Under the pieces are notes generated by a model, which worked only from the letters and a program-made list of their open reading frames with translations, did not search any database and was not told the origin of the DNA. Shown here piece after piece: positions 8,418-18,966 of a DNA stretch of 64,000 nt. Every line of letters starts with the position of its first letter. Position 1 is the stretch's first letter. The position numbers and the translations under genes were made by a program. The stretch lies in assembly GCF_025998815.1 (NCBI RefSeq), contig NZ_AP026678.1:806001-870000 (forward strand), written 5' to 3'. Origin of the DNA: Ignavibacterium sp. GTDB lineage: Bacteria > Bacteroidota > Ignavibacteria > Ignavibacteriales > Ignavibacteriaceae.

Positions 8418-10883
8418 TTAAAGTCCAACCTGAATTCCGGCAATAAAATTTCTTTCTGCTGCAGGGAAAAATTCTTTTCCTATTGCATAAGCTGAATAAA
8501 GATTATTGAACAAATTATTTACCTGCAAAAAGATTTTTGAATTATCTAAAGCATCAAAAAGTTTGAAGTCATAACTCCCATAAAAATCCATCACAAAATA
8601 AGCATCATTAACATTATCAGAATAATCAACAAAGCCAGGGAATCTGTTAAGATAATCTTTCAGATTTTTATCAAAGTTATCCGAGAACATTTTGCCAACA
8701 TATTTACCACTCAGTTTCAGAAATAAATTATTCTGTTTGAACTGAATTCCAAAGTTTGCAAGCACATCTGGAAATCCGCTGATTTTATTTCCGCTTAAAT
8801 CTATGAAATCAGAACCACCTAAAAAGTATTTACCATTTTTAATTTCATTATTGCTGTAAGTGAAGTTGCCGAAAACATCCAGCGCGTCAGTAATTTTTGC
8901 TATTAATTGTAATTCAACTCCAGCGTGAATTGTTTGATCAACATTTCCTGTAATAGGTTGACCAAATCTATCAACCTGACCTTTGCGAACTATTTCATCA
9001 TTGAAAATCATATAATAAAAATTAGTTGACGCAGATATAAACTGATTATTGAAGGACAAACCAATTTCAAAATCGTTCATAGTTTCCGGTTTTACAAGTG
9101 GTTTAGAAAAATTATATGTTCCATCAGAATTTAATTCAAATTGTGGAACTTCTCCTGCACTCGATTCAGCAGCATCATAATAGTTTTTTAATCTTGGTTC
9201 TCGTGTTACTCTTGCAAAAGAGATAAAGGAATTGAATTGATCAGAGATTTTATAATTTATACCTAAACGAGGATTAAAAAAGATATCGCTAATGGAAAAA
9301 TCATTTCCAACATATCTTTCGTTGTATAATTTGTATTTATGATATGCAACTTGTAGTTCACCAAGTAGATTTATTTGGTCATTCAACTTGTAAGATTCGT
9401 GTGCATAGATTGATGCGATATCTTTTGCACCGTTATAAAAATAGTAGTAATAATCTTTTGAAATGTTAGGCGGAAGATTTTCTGCATAGTTAATATTTCC
9501 CCAGTGATTAGAGCGATGAATTCTTAATTCTCCACCGACAATCAATTCTCCATTGTCGTGTGAAAAACTTAATCTTGGTATCCATCCATACTGCTTATTT
9601 TCGACCTGAGCTCTTATAATCGCATTAGTCGGAATATAATTCGTATCAAATCCATTTGCTCTTAGTCTGAAATAATCATCATAATAAATTGACCAGGAAC
9701 CATCGTAGTCAAAAAATCCTTCACCAATTACCAGAAATAGTGCAGAGTTAAATTTAACATCATCATTAAACTTATATTCATTCAGAAGTTCAAAATGTGG
9801 TTGAGAGAAATTCTCAATTTCTTCTGGTCTTCTGTTAACGGTAAAAGTATAACCGTTTTCATCTGCTTCCCAATAAGAATAATTCGCCCTTCTTAAATTT
9901 TTATCTTTAACAGCAAACTTTGCGATACCAGTATATGCAAGTCCATCTGAGATTGGTCCGCCATAAAAATTAATTTGAGAAGTTAATTTGTCATCATATC
10001 TGACTGCAGAAAAATGGTAAACATTAAATTTTGCCCAGGATAAATTTCTATATCCTGAGCTTAATATCTGAGATAGTTTTGCATAGAACGAATATTTGTT
10101 ATCAATCAATCCACTTGCAAATGCAGCGCTGTATTTTCTGGTGTGATAGCTTCCGTAAGATGATGAAAGATTTAGTTTTGCTTTATCAGAAAAAGGAGAA
10201 GTGATAATATTGATTGAACCACCAACTGCCGGATATCCAATAACTCCAGAACCAGCTCCACGTTGAACCTGAATTAATTCTGTACTTGCTAATAAATCGG
10301 GAAAATCCAGCCAGTAAACATTGTGGTCCTCAGGATCATTTTGCGGAATTCCATTTATTGAAACTGAAATTCTCCTTTGATCAAAACCTCTGATGCTTAA
10401 ATAATTATATCCGATTCCATTTCCATTCTCAGAATAAAAAGTTGTTGACGGCAGTTGACTGAGGTACTGTGGAATATCCTGAACAACATAGTCTTTCTGA
10501 ATCTGGTCTCGTTTTATTTTCTCGAAAGTTAAAGGTGTTACTCCCTTTTGACCAATACTCGCTTCTACGAGAACAGTCTGAGAAGGAAGAATTATCCTTT
10601 CAAGAAAAAAGGTTTGATTATTTTGAAGTTGAGAGACAGGCAAACTGAGTTGTTTATAACCAAGGTAACTTATAATAAGAGTGTCAGATTCTGAAACTCC
10701 TTTAAGAACAAATTTTCCTTGTCGATCAGAAGTTGTTCCTGTTTTATTTTTTGTAAGATAGATATTTGCATTCTGCAATGGGATTGAAGTCTCGGAATCA
10801 ACAACAATTCCGGATAAATCTTTCTGCTGAGAGAAAGCAGAAAACGATAGAAACAAAAAAAGAAGAATGATTTTACTTTTCAT
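8418..10883 (-). CDS. TonB-dependent outer-membrane receptor, predicted thiamine receptor
   Basis: I take the ATG at 10883 as start because GGAGG lies five bases upstream; an in-frame ATG at 10895 would put that site inside the gene. The protein is about 821 residues: signal peptide (MKSKIILLFLFLSFSAFSQ), carboxypeptidase D regulatory-like domain (about 20-95, LSGIVVDSETSIPLQNANIY, GYKQLSL), plug domain (about 110-230, GYNYLSIRGFDQRRISVSIN, VQRGAGSGVIGYPAVGGSIN), then a beta-barrel ending in a C-terminal aromatic/hydrophobic strand (NFIAGIQVGL). It lies directly downstream of a TPP riboswitch and attenuator, so uptake of thiamine or a phosphate ester through the outer membrane is the likely role. 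Confidence 0.93.
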   Translation of the reverse strand: MKSKIILLFLFLSFSAFSQQKDLSGIVVDSETSIPLQNANIYLTKNKTGTTSDRQGKFVLKGVSESDTLIISYLGYKQLSLPVSQLQNNQTFFLERIILPSQTVLVEASIGQKGVTPLTFEKIKRDQIQKDYVVQDIPQYLSQLPSTTFYSENGNGIGYNYLSIRGFDQRRISVSINGIPQNDPEDHNVYWLDFPDLLASTELIQVQRGAGSGVIGYPAVGGSINIITSPFSDKAKLNLSSSYGSYHTRKYSAAFASGLIDNKYSFYAKLSQILSSGYRNLSWAKFNVYHFSAVRYDDKLTSQINFYGGPISDGLAYTGIAKFAVKDKNLRRANYSYWEADENGYTFTVNRRPEEIENFSQPHFELLNEYKFNDDVKFNSALFLVIGEGFFDYDGSWSIYYDDYFRLRANGFDTNYIPTNAIIRAQVENKQYGWIPRLSFSHDNGELIVGGELRIHRSNHWGNINYAENLPPNISKDYYYYFYNGAKDIASIYAHESYKLNDQINLLGELQVAYHKYKLYNERYVGNDFSISDIFFNPRLGINYKISDQFNSFISFARVTREPRLKNYYDAAESSAGEVPQFELNSDGTYNFSKPLVKPETMNDFEIGLSFNNQFISASTNFYYMIFNDEIVRKGQVDRFGQPITGNVDQTIHAGVELQLIAKITDALDVFGNFTYSNNEIKNGKYFLGGSDFIDLSGNKISGFPDVLANFGIQFKQNNLFLKLSGKYVGKMFSDNFDKNLKDYLNRFPGFVDYSDNVNDAYFVMDFYGSYDFKLFDALDNSKIFLQVNNLFNNLYSAYAIGKEFFPAAERNFIAGIQVGL

Positions 10884-10888
10884 TTTAA

Positions 10889-10893
10889 CCTCC
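10889..10893 (-). promoter_or_regulatory. Ribosome binding site that fixes the TonB receptor start
   Basis: On the minus strand GGAGG is followed by five bases and then the ATG at 10883. This argues against the upstream in-frame ATG at 10895, which would lie before its own ribosome site. Confidence 0.75.
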
Positions 10894-10907
10894 ATAAAAG
10901 TTTATAA

Positions 10908-10933
10908 ATGAAAAAAGCCGTTGGAAACGGCTT
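10908..10933 (-). terminator. Rho-independent terminator of the TPP attenuator
   Basis: On the minus strand the arms AAGCCGTT (10926-10933) and AACGGCTT (10915-10922) enclose TCC and run into a T6 stretch. The hairpin lies between the TPP aptamer and the receptor gene. The terminator 5' arm can instead pair with AACGGGCTT, the 3' strand of riboswitch helix P1, giving mutually exclusive ON and OFF folds. Confidence 0.85.
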
Positions 10934-10950
10934 AAAGCAAATCACTCTTC

Positions 10951-11049
<99 letters not shown>

Positions 11050-11068
11050 TCGTTAGTTAAATTTGTAT

Positions 11069-13831
11069 TTAGTTAAGTCTTAACCTTTCCCCAACTTTTA
11101 TATTAGACGAAGTTAAACCGTTCAAAGATTTAAGTCTTGTAACCGGTACATTATAAAACTTCGAAATTGAAAATAAAGTTTCACCTTTCTGAACTATATG
11201 GTAATCAGGTTTTGCTTTAGATGTAGTTACATTTTTATTTTCAGAAGAGACAATAAGTTTATCACCTATCTGGATATTGTCACTAGTTAAGTTATTCCAT
11301 TTTCTCAAATCAGAAACTGAAATATTGTACAAAGCTGCTATTGAAATGATAGTCTCACCTTTTCTGATTATGTGAGTGCCTGATGAATTATTCGAATTTC
11401 TTACAGGTTCAACATCTATGTCATTTACACTTGCATTTGAATAAATTTTCAATCTTGAGCCAGCGATTATTTTATTACCTGATAAATTATTCCAATTCTG
11501 AATATCAGAAATTTTTACTTTGAACTTTTCAGCAATCTGACCAATTGTTTCACCCGGATTTACTTTATAGTAAGTCAAATTTGAACTGTTCTTTGTTGTA
11601 ATATCTCCATAAGAAGATGAAGATGATGAAGAGAAAATCTTTAATGTTTTACCTGCAGCAATTGAATTACCTTTCAGTCCATTCCATTTTTTTAATTCTG
11701 CTACTGAAACACCAAACTTATCTGCAATCTCACTGAGAGAATCACCTCTTTTAACTTTATATTTGAAGAGATTTGTCGAGGTATTACTTACCAATTCAGT
11801 TCGAGATTTATTTGGAGCTCGTCCGTCAGTATAGATTTTCAGCTTTCTTCCAACATAAATTTTATTTCCGTTTATATCATTCCAGTCTCTTAACTGATCA
11901 GTGGTTACTCCATAAGAAGAAGCGATCTGATTCAAAGTTTCGCCTTTTTTAATACGATGGTAAACTAAAGCTGATTTCTCAGAATTGTTAGAATTTGTTT
12001 TTGAAGTTATTTCTGTTGTTTTATCAAGACTTGCGTAATAATCTTTTTGATTTTCGGGGACAAAGATTGTTAATGTTTCGCCAACTTTTATAGATCTGGT
12101 ATAAGGAATAGAATTCCAGTTTCTTATATCGCTAACACGACAATTAAACAAATCTGCTATTCCTAATAAACTATCGTTTTTCTTTACCTGGTAAGTTACA
12201 GGAACTGTTCCTTCAGGTTGAAGTATTGAAGCTTCTTGTTTTATTTCTTCATCGGTGTTCACATCATTTGATGCAATTTCATTTTCGTTTTGAGTTAATT
12301 GTTCAACGGTATTTTCTTCATTACTACTCTTCTCAGAGTCATTTTTTAATAAAGAAGCGTATGGCGATATATATTCATCATTACCATTATCTGAAGCGAT
12401 TTGAGTGTCTGTATTTTCTGTATAGTCAGTTTGTGTGCTTGCTACCATTACCGGAATTTTTAATTTTAATCCGGCATAAAGTTTTGTCTTAGTCGTGATG
12501 TTGTTTGCATCAGCAAGATCAAATTTAGAAACACCATATCTGTTAGCAATTTTTGTAATTGTTTCACCTTTTCTAACGGTATGAACAAGATAATTTCTTC
12601 GTGCAGATTCCGGAATGTTTTTAATATTCTCGGCAAATTGTTGAATTGTTCCTCTTGGAATTTTTAATGGATATCCGCCAGGATAATTCATAGGTGTGGA
12701 TAACTGAGTAAGCTCAGGATTCAAATCAATTAAAGTCTGAAGATCAGTATTTGCACAGGTTGCCAAATAACCGAGATCAATTGCACCTTCAACAGTGTAC
12801 ACATCATATTCATAAGGTTTTTCATAATTGATATTGGTAAAACCATATTTTTCAGGTTCCATTGCAATCATTGAAACAGCAATATAAATGGGGACATAAT
12901 TCCGGGTTTCCTTCGGCAAATATTTTCTTACTGTCCAATAATCATAGGAGTTTGCTCTGCTTATTGCTCTTCTTACTCTTCCCTCTCCACAATTATAAGC
13001 TGCCAATGCCAGATACCAATCTCCAAGTGAGTTATATAAATCCTTTAAGTGTTTAGCTGCCGCATAAGTTGACTTAACGGGATCTCTTCTTTCATCAAAG
13101 TAGAAATCAGTTTCAAGCCCATATAGCGAACCAGTCGATTTTATAAATTGCCATAAACCAACTGCAGATGCCCAGGAACGGGCAGTTGGGTTAAGTCCAC
13201 TTTCCATCATACTTAAGTAAAGAAGTTGCAAAGGTAAACCTTCTTCCTTAAAGACCTGAGACATCATAGGAAAATATTTGCCTGAACGAGAAAGCCAACG
13301 GCGCATTGCGTCGCTTCCTTTTCCGGTAAAATAATTTAACCATTGTTCAACATAAGAATTAACTTCGAGTGGAATATCAGCAGGGATTACTAATTTAGGA
13401 TGAGTATCGTCATCTTTTAATGAGAGTTCAATTTCAGGAACAGCTTTTCTCATCCATTCATCATAAGCAGCGAACGAAACACCTTCAGGTAAATAACTTA
13501 ATCCATCAATAAAATTTTTATAATCATCAATTATGGAATTCTCAAGTTCTTTATATGCCTCATTCTTTTCAATTCCCGGATAATAACTAAGATTATTTAT
13601 TATTCTCAAAGCACTCTCATAAAATTCAACAGTTTCATTTATACTATTCAATTCCTGTTTCTTTAGAGCCATCACATAATTTTGTCTCGCTTCTTCCAAC
13701 AATTCTGAAACTATTCCTGTCTTACTAACATTAGTTTCCTGTTTTAACTCTGTCTGTGTTACTTCTGAACCACTGCATCCCCAAAAATTAAGAATCAGTA
13801 GAGCAAATGGTAGTAGAAGAATTTTTTTCAT
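11069..13831 (-). CDS. mltD: MltD-like membrane-bound lytic transglycosylase with seven LysM domains
   Basis: A 920-residue lipoprotein (lipobox ending at Cys19, ILNFWGCS). The goose-type/SLT catalytic domain spans about 185-320, with catalytic Glu210 in [10 protein letters not shown], then SAVGLWQFI and [17 protein letters not shown]. Seven LysM units follow, near residues 413-460, 548-597, 625-672, 691-737, 752-798, 822-869 and 873-920, each opening with a variant of VKKGETLxxIA and ending in LKI. The enzyme cleaves peptidoglycan glycan strands to anhydromuropeptides from the outer-membrane inner face. Seven LysM copies is more than the two or three usual for MltD. A Ser/Asn/Glu-rich linker (about 470-545) separates the first LysM from the rest. 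Confidence 0.93.
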   Translation of the reverse strand: MKKILLLPFALLILNFWGCSGSEVTQTELKQETNVSKTGIVSELLEEARQNYVMALKKQELNSINETVEFYESALRIINNLSYYPGIEKNEAYKELENSIIDDYKNFIDGLSYLPEGVSFAAYDEWMRKAVPEIELSLKDDDTHPKLVIPADIPLEVNSYVEQWLNYFTGKGSDAMRRWLSRSGKYFPMMSQVFKEEGLPLQLLYLSMMESGLNPTARSWASAVGLWQFIKSTGSLYGLETDFYFDERRDPVKSTYAAAKHLKDLYNSLGDWYLALAAYNCGEGRVRRAISRANSYDYWTVRKYLPKETRNYVPIYIAVSMIAMEPEKYGFTNINYEKPYEYDVYTVEGAIDLGYLATCANTDLQTLIDLNPELTQLSTPMNYPGGYPLKIPRGTIQQFAENIKNIPESARRNYLVHTVRKGETITKIANRYGVSKFDLADANNITTKTKLYAGLKLKIPVMVASTQTDYTENTDTQIASDNGNDEYISPYASLLKNDSEKSSNEENTVEQLTQNENEIASNDVNTDEEIKQEASILQPEGTVPVTYQVKKNDSLLGIADLFNCRVSDIRNWNSIPYTRSIKVGETLTIFVPENQKDYYASLDKTTEITSKTNSNNSEKSALVYHRIKKGETLNQIASSYGVTTDQLRDWNDINGNKIYVGRKLKIYTDGRAPNKSRTELVSNTSTNLFKYKVKRGDSLSEIADKFGVSVAELKKWNGLKGNSIAAGKTLKIFSSSSSSSYGDITTKNSSNLTYYKVNPGETIGQIAEKFKVKISDIQNWNNLSGNKIIAGSRLKIYSNASVNDIDVEPVRNSNNSSGTHIIRKGETIISIAALYNISVSDLRKWNNLTSDNIQIGDKLIVSSENKNVTTSKAKPDYHIVQKGETLFSISKFYNVPVTRLKSLNGLTSSNIKVGERLRLN

Positions 13832-13936
13832 TATTACTCCGGATTATTTTACTTGCAATATAAAATTATCATTTAGTTTTTTCAAGCAAAAAGTTAACTG
13901 TTTGTTTATAACTTACTTGCCTGTAACGATTTAAGA

Positions 13937-15481
13937 TTACAATGGGATGTTCCCATGTTTTTTCTTTGGATTCTTGTCAACTTTATTTTTCAATAAGTCA
14001 AAAGCTTGAACTAATTTCATTTTGGTCTCTCTTGGATAAATCACATCATCAATAAAGCCACGCTCAGCGGCAATGTAAGGATTCGCAAATTTCTCTATAT
14101 ACTCATTTAATTTTTTATTTAACTCATTTTCAGGATCTTTTGAACTTTCAATTTCTTTTTTAAAGATAATTTCTACCGCACCTTTTGGTCCCATAACGGC
14201 AATTTCTGCCGACGGCCAGGCAAAATTGAAATCACCTCTTATATGCTTTGAATTCATCACATCGTAAGCACCACCATAAGCTTTTCTTGTAATCACAGTA
14301 ACCTTTGGTACTGTTGCTTCGCTAAATGCATAAAGCAACTTTGCACCGTGTCTTATTATTCCTCCCCATTCTTGTTCTGTTCCCGGTAAAAAGCCCGGAA
14401 CATCTACAAACACCAATAAAGGTATATTGAACGCATCACAAAACCTTACAAATCTTGCGCCTTTAACAGAAGCGTTAATATCGAGCACTCCTGCAAGCAC
14501 TTCAGGTTGATTGGCGACAATTCCGACCGACATTCCTGACACTCTTGCAAATCCTGTCACTATATTTTCAGCAAAATCTTTGTGAACTTCAAAAAATTCA
14601 CCATCATCAACAATTAATGAAATTACTTCTTTAATGTCATATGGTTTGTTAGGATTATCGGGAATAATTGTGTCGAGTCTTGGCTCTTCAGATAATTGAC
14701 TTATATCAAAATCAAATCTTGGAGGTTGATCCATAAAATTGAGTGGAAGATAGCTCAGAAGTTTTCTAACATTCTGAAGCGTTTCAATTTCTGAATCAAA
14801 TACAAAATGAGCAACTCCTGATTTGATTGCGTGAGTATCTGCACCGCCAAGTTCTTCAAAAGTTACATCTTCGTGAGTTACAGTTTTTACAACATTTGGT
14901 CCTGTAACGAACATATAACTTGTATTTCTAACCATAAAAACAAAATCGGTAATTGCGGGTGAATAAACTGCTCCACCTGCACAAGGACCGAGTATTACTG
15001 AAATTTGTGGAATAACTCCCGACGCAAGTGTATTTAGTAAGAAAATATCAGCATAACCACCAAGACTATTTACACCTTCCTGAATCCTTGCACCGCCAGA
15101 ATCGTTCAATCCAATAACAGGAATCCCGGCTTTCATTGCCATATTCATAATCTTAACAATTTTTTCTGCGTGAGTTTCTGAAAGTGAACCACCAAAAACT
15201 GTAAAGTCCTGACTAAAAAGCGCAACAGGTCTTCCATCAATTTTACCAAAACCAGTAACGACTCCATCTCCGGGATAATTTACTTTATCCAATCCAAAAT
15301 TTGTAGCGCGATGTTTTACAAACATATCAACTTCTTCAAATGAGCCTTCGTCCAACAATAGTTCGATTCTTTCCCGAGCAGTTAACTTTCCTTTTTTATG
15401 TTGGGCTTCAATTTTATCTTTGCCGCCGCCGAGTAATGCCTCAGCTTTTCGCTTTGCAAGTTCATCAAATTTATCTTTCAT
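13937..15481 (-). CDS. pccB: Acyl-CoA carboxylase carboxyltransferase subunit (propionyl-/methylmalonyl-CoA type)
   Basis: A 514-residue protein of normal family length with two crotonase-type halves. Marks are [40 protein letters not shown], the oxyanion-hole segments [20 protein letters not shown] and [20 protein letters not shown], and [20 protein letters not shown] with [11 protein letters not shown]. It transfers carboxylate from biotin to propionyl-CoA or back from methylmalonyl-CoA. The biotin carboxylase, biotin carrier or decarboxylase partners are not in the window, so PccB and MmdA remain equally possible. It is the last gene of a tightly spaced five-gene run starting at aroC. Confidence 0.92.
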   Translation of the reverse strand: MKDKFDELAKRKAEALLGGGKDKIEAQHKKGKLTARERIELLLDEGSFEEVDMFVKHRATNFGLDKVNYPGDGVVTGFGKIDGRPVALFSQDFTVFGGSLSETHAEKIVKIMNMAMKAGIPVIGLNDSGGARIQEGVNSLGGYADIFLLNTLASGVIPQISVILGPCAGGAVYSPAITDFVFMVRNTSYMFVTGPNVVKTVTHEDVTFEELGGADTHAIKSGVAHFVFDSEIETLQNVRKLLSYLPLNFMDQPPRFDFDISQLSEEPRLDTIIPDNPNKPYDIKEVISLIVDDGEFFEVHKDFAENIVTGFARVSGMSVGIVANQPEVLAGVLDINASVKGARFVRFCDAFNIPLLVFVDVPGFLPGTEQEWGGIIRHGAKLLYAFSEATVPKVTVITRKAYGGAYDVMNSKHIRGDFNFAWPSAEIAVMGPKGAVEIIFKKEIESSKDPENELNKKLNEYIEKFANPYIAAERGFIDDVIYPRETKMKLVQAFDLLKNKVDKNPKKKHGNIPL

Positions 15482-15493
15482 TCTGCCCTCAAA

Positions 15494-16273
15494 TTAAATT
15501 GAAAAATCTTTGATATTATATCCGGAATGAATATTCATTTTCAATTTGAAATTATTTAGAACCTGATTGAAGTAATCTGATTGTAACATTTCATTCATTG
15601 TAGAAAAACTTTTTTCAATCTTCAAACTTTCTGTTATAGTTTTTCCTTCTTTATTAAAAAACATCACCTCATCAGAAAGAAAAATCGCATCTAATAAATT
15701 ACTTGTAGCCATTAAAAATTTTGAATCAGTTTGAGTAACAACACTTTTTATCATAGAAAATATTTCTGCTTTTGTTAACCAATCCAATTTATTAAATGGT
15801 TCATCAAGCAAAATCAGTTTAGGGTTTGAGTATAATGCTCTTCCGAGAGTAATTCTGAATCGAAAACCAAAACTATCTTTATCTGGAATATGGTCTTCGT
15901 ATCCTTCTAAACCTATAAGACTAATAATGAATTTTGTTCTCTCCTGAGATAATTGATTTTTAGCTATGGCAAATTCGATATTCTTTTTTACACTCATCCA
16001 CGGAATTGATACTGGTTCAGTTGGAATATAAACAACATTATCGAGTATTTTTTCATTGCCATTTTCATTTACAATTATTTTACCTGAATCAGTAGTAGTT
16101 AATCCGGCAATAATTTTTAGTAAAGTTGTCTTACCTGAGCCAAATGGAGCAATCAATGATATGAAATTATTTTCAAGAAAGTTCAGTTCAAAGCTTATTT
16201 CATTCAATACTTTTTTATCGAAGATTGATTCTACCAGGTATGATTTGGAAATATTTGATATACTTACAATCAT
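15494..16273 (-). CDS. ABC transporter ATP-binding protein, degenerate NitT/TauT type
   Basis: The 259-residue protein keeps Walker B with the catalytic Glu (LILLDEPFNKLD) and most of Walker A (IAPFGSGKTTLLK, with the first Gly replaced by Ala). Other motifs are eroded: the signature aligned to LSGGQ reads DSFGF, the Q-loop Gln is absent (VVYIPTEP), and the H-switch His is Ser (LMATSNLLDA). The overall layout matches ATPases of nitrate/sulfonate/taurine importers. It is 5 bp downstream of its permease, with no substrate-binding protein nearby. Transport may be slow or the pair may have another role; that is inference. Confidence 0.85.
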   Translation of the reverse strand: MIVSISNISKSYLVESIFDKKVLNEISFELNFLENNFISLIAPFGSGKTTLLKIIAGLTTTDSGKIIVNENGNEKILDNVVYIPTEPVSIPWMSVKKNIEFAIAKNQLSQERTKFIISLIGLEGYEDHIPDKDSFGFRFRITLGRALYSNPKLILLDEPFNKLDWLTKAEIFSMIKSVVTQTDSKFLMATSNLLDAIFLSDEVMFFNKEGKTITESLKIEKSFSTMNEMLQSDYFNQVLNNFKLKMNIHSGYNIKDFSI

Positions 16274-16278
16274 TGTTA

Positions 16279-17028
16279 TTATTTCCAGAAATAAACTTTA
16301 TGATAAAGTAAGTTCAGAGCTTTTTGAATCGCGAAGACTAACAATGAAACGAAAATTGTGATTGTAAAAATCAATGAAATATCCTGATACTTGAATACAG
16401 TTCTGAGAATTCCTCCAACACCCTCTTTCTGTTGAATGAATTCAGTAATGATAATGATACTCCAAATCCGAGAATGGTTTTTAAGCTGATATAAAAAATA
16501 TTCCGGCTCAATCAGTTTGAAAATAATTTTATTGAGAATTGAAGTTTTATCAACACCGACCGAATTATAGAAATAGAAATAATTTTTATGATTCGAAATA
16601 TCATATTCTGAAATTTCCATTAAATTTTTCGGTAAGAGAATAATTATTGCAACTATGTACTTATCAAGTATGAAATCAGGAAACCAGGTTAGTATTAAAA
16701 GTGCAGTCAGAATAAACGGAATGTGACTAAATATCCAGACTATTGAATGAATTGAACTTGAATAGGATGAATCCTGCTCGACTTTTTTTCTTATCAGATA
16801 AGGGAATAAAATTTTTGTGAATAAAAAGTTGAACAAAATTGTTACATATACTGCAGCGAAAGTTGAAATTAAGTTTAATGCAAAATTGTAGTTTTGTAAA
16901 AGTTCGGTAAGAGAAAGAAAAATAACCGTCACTGATGGAAAAAATCCATTTAAAGGAAATAGGAATTCGAATAAAGCGATATAAGCAACTAAACTAAAAA
17001 TTATAATTTTAATCTTATTCGACTTCAT
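16279..17028 (-). CDS. ABC transporter permease, NitT/TauT-like
   Basis: A 249-residue protein with about six hydrophobic helices. The segment NSVGVDKTSILNKIIFK followed by LIEPEYF corresponds to the EAA loop, with the conserved Gly but otherwise diverged, and the C-terminal helix region EFIQQKEGVGGILRTVFKYQ resembles SsuC/TauC permeases. It lies 1 bp from the MBL-hydrolase gene and 5 bp from the ATPase gene. No binding protein is encoded in this operon, so the substrate is unknown. Confidence 0.8.
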   Translation of the reverse strand: MKSNKIKIIIFSLVAYIALFEFLFPLNGFFPSVTVIFLSLTELLQNYNFALNLISTFAAVYVTILFNFLFTKILFPYLIRKKVEQDSSYSSSIHSIVWIFSHIPFILTALLILTWFPDFILDKYIVAIIILLPKNLMEISEYDISNHKNYFYFYNSVGVDKTSILNKIIFKLIEPEYFLYQLKNHSRIWSIIIITEFIQQKEGVGGILRTVFKYQDISLIFTITIFVSLLVFAIQKALNLLYHKVYFWK

Positions 17029-17029
17029 T

Positions 17030-17677
17030 TCAGATATTAGTTAAGAATGGATTTTGTTTTCTTTCGATTCCAATTGTTGAATCAATTCCGTGACCAGGGA
17101 AAATTCTTGTATCATCAGGCAAAGTGAGTAATTTAGTTCTGATACTTTGAATCAAAGTATCATAATCACCACCCCAAAGATCAGTTCTTCCAATTGACTG
17201 ATGAAAAAGTACATCACCCGTTATGCATATTTTATTTTTCTCTGAGTAAAAACAATACTCTCCTGCAGTATGACCCGGTGTGAATAACGGTTTTAATTCT
17301 TCCTGACCAAGTCTGATAATTTTTTCTTCAGTAATGAATTCATCAGGTTCAGGTAATTCTTCTAAATCAAAGCCGAACATTTGTCCCTGAGAAGAAGCAT
17401 TTTTATGCAGAGGTAAGTCTTTTTCAGGAATGAGATATATTACATCATAATTTTCTTTTATGAAAGAAACACCAAGTATATGATCAATATGACAATGAGT
17501 GTTAATCAACAGCTTTGGAATCAAGTTTTGTTCTTCAATAAAATTTTTCAATTCGGATTTTTCAAATTCATCATAACATCCTGGATCAATAATAGCAGTT
17601 TCCTTTGTCTCATCATCCCAAAGTAAATATGTATTTTCATTGAATGGATTAAATTCAAATGAATGAATTTTTAGCAT
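17030..17677 (-). CDS. MBL-fold metallo-hydrolase (glyoxalase II-like)
   Basis: A 215-residue metallo-beta-lactamase-fold hydrolase with the full metal-ligand set: THCHIDH, PGHTAGEYCFY, ITGDVLFHQSIGRTDL and FPGHG. This is the pattern of hydroxyacylglutathione-hydrolase-like thioesterases and relatives. It lacks the C-terminal substrate domain of classic GloB, so a short YcbL-type enzyme is more likely. It sits 2 bp after aroC and 1 bp before the permease gene; nothing in this order reveals its substrate. Confidence 0.9.
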   Translation of the reverse strand: MLKIHSFEFNPFNENTYLLWDDETKETAIIDPGCYDEFEKSELKNFIEEQNLIPKLLINTHCHIDHILGVSFIKENYDVIYLIPEKDLPLHKNASSQGQMFGFDLEELPEPDEFITEEKIIRLGQEELKPLFTPGHTAGEYCFYSEKNKICITGDVLFHQSIGRTDLWGGDYDTLIQSIRTKLLTLPDDTRIFPGHGIDSTIGIERKQNPFLTNI

Positions 17678-17679
17678 CG

Positions 17680-18891
17680 TTATCCTTTGAAATTTTCTCT
17701 GATTCTTTTGAATAGTTCTGAGTTATAATTGTGATAATTTTCTTTAGTTTCTTCGAGCGAATCACCACCAAATTTCTCAAGAAAGAATTTAGCAATTGAC
17801 CAGGCAAGCATTGATTCAGCAATTACAGCACAGGCAGGTACAGCAACGAAATCGCTTCTCTCTCTTCTTGATAAAACTTTTTTCATTTTACTTAAATCTA
17901 CGGATTCTATCGGAGACATCAGTGTTGCGATTGGTTTCATTGCAGCACGAACAATTATTGGTAAACCTGTTGTTATTCCGCCTTCAATTCCACCAGCACG
18001 ATTTGTCTTTCTGGAAAATTTATTTTTAGAAATTATAATTTCATCGTGTGATTGAGAACCAAAATTTTCTGCTGAATAAAAACCTGCTCCAATTTCAACT
18101 CCTTTAACAGCATTTATTGACATTATTGAATGTGCAATTTCTGCATCAATTCTTCTGTCAAACTGAATAAAGGAACCAAGTCCAACAGGAATTCCAGTTG
18201 CAACAACAACAAAAGTCCCACCTAAAGTATCTCCTTTTTTCTTCGCAAGTTTTATTTTGTTAATAATCTTTCGCTCCTGATCAGAATCAAGAACACGCAC
18301 CAGACTTTTATCAGACTGACTATTTAATTTTTTACCGTTGAATGATTGTGGTAAATAATTATTAAAGAGTTTCTCAGAGAAATCTTCTTTAGAATAAATT
18401 CCTCCGATACTTTCGACATAACTTCCAATATGAATTCCGAATTCTTCTAAAAATTTTCTTGCAACTGAACAGGCAGCTACTCTTGCGGCAGTTTCTCTCG
18501 CTGATGATCTTTCAATTGAATTTCGAATATCATTAAAATTATATTTAGAAATGCCAACCAGATCAGCGTGGCCGGGTCTTGGAATAGTAATTTTTTCAAT
18601 TTGCTCATCAATCTCTGTGACTGACATTTTGTTCTGCCAGTTTTCCCAATCATTGTTTTTTATAAGCAATGAAATTGGTGTTCCTAAAGTTTTACCAAAT
18701 CGAACTCCGGATAGAATTTCAACTTTATCGTTTTCAATTTTCATACGAAGTCCGCGACCATAACCAAACTGTCTTCGTTTAAGTTGATGATTAATATATT
18801 CAGAGTTCAATTTAAAATTTGAAGGAAAGCCGTCAACTATTGTTGTGAGAGCTTTTCCGTGAGATTCGCCAGCAGTAAGAAATCTTATCAT
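17680..18891 (-). CDS. aroC: Chorismate synthase
   Basis: A 403-residue protein that converts 5-enolpyruvylshikimate-3-phosphate to chorismate using reduced FMN. Signatures are AGESHGKALTTIVDGFP, RRQFGYGRGLRMKIE, IPRPGHADLVG, ERSSARETAARVAA, the segment GAGF preceding SHDEI, and NRAGGIEGGITTGLPI, with the C-terminal RRERSDFVAVPACAVI. The length is somewhat above the E. coli enzyme and fits the longer bacterial subgroup. It heads a five-gene operon-like run with gaps of 1-12 bp. Confidence 0.97.
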   Translation of the reverse strand: MIRFLTAGESHGKALTTIVDGFPSNFKLNSEYINHQLKRRQFGYGRGLRMKIENDKVEILSGVRFGKTLGTPISLLIKNNDWENWQNKMSVTEIDEQIEKITIPRPGHADLVGISKYNFNDIRNSIERSSARETAARVAACSVARKFLEEFGIHIGSYVESIGGIYSKEDFSEKLFNNYLPQSFNGKKLNSQSDKSLVRVLDSDQERKIINKIKLAKKKGDTLGGTFVVVATGIPVGLGSFIQFDRRIDAEIAHSIMSINAVKGVEIGAGFYSAENFGSQSHDEIIISKNKFSRKTNRAGGIEGGITTGLPIIVRAAMKPIATLMSPIESVDLSKMKKVLSRRERSDFVAVPACAVIAESMLAWSIAKFFLEKFGGDSLEETKENYHNYNSELFKRIRENFKG

Positions 18892-18917
18892 TTGTTCTCC
18901 AGATACTACTTCAAATA

Positions 18918-18948
18918 TAAAAAAAACGCCCGTAAAGAACGGGCGTTT
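18918..18948 (-). terminator. Rho-independent terminator after htrA
   Basis: On the minus strand arms AAACGCCCGT and ACGGGCGTTT (18924-18948) flank a short loop and are followed by a run of T. It lies 18 bp past the htrA stop and ahead of aroC, so it separates the two transcription units. Confidence 0.9.
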
Positions 18949-18966
18949 GTAAGGAAAAAATTTTTC

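Noticed and set aside
10884-10895. Start of the thiamine receptor at ATG 10895
   Set aside because: The GGAGG ribosome site at 10889-10893 would lie inside the gene; ATG 10883 fits the signal peptide.
18924-18948. Terminator of aroC
   Set aside because: The T run is on the minus strand after htrA and before aroC, so it terminates htrA, not aroC.
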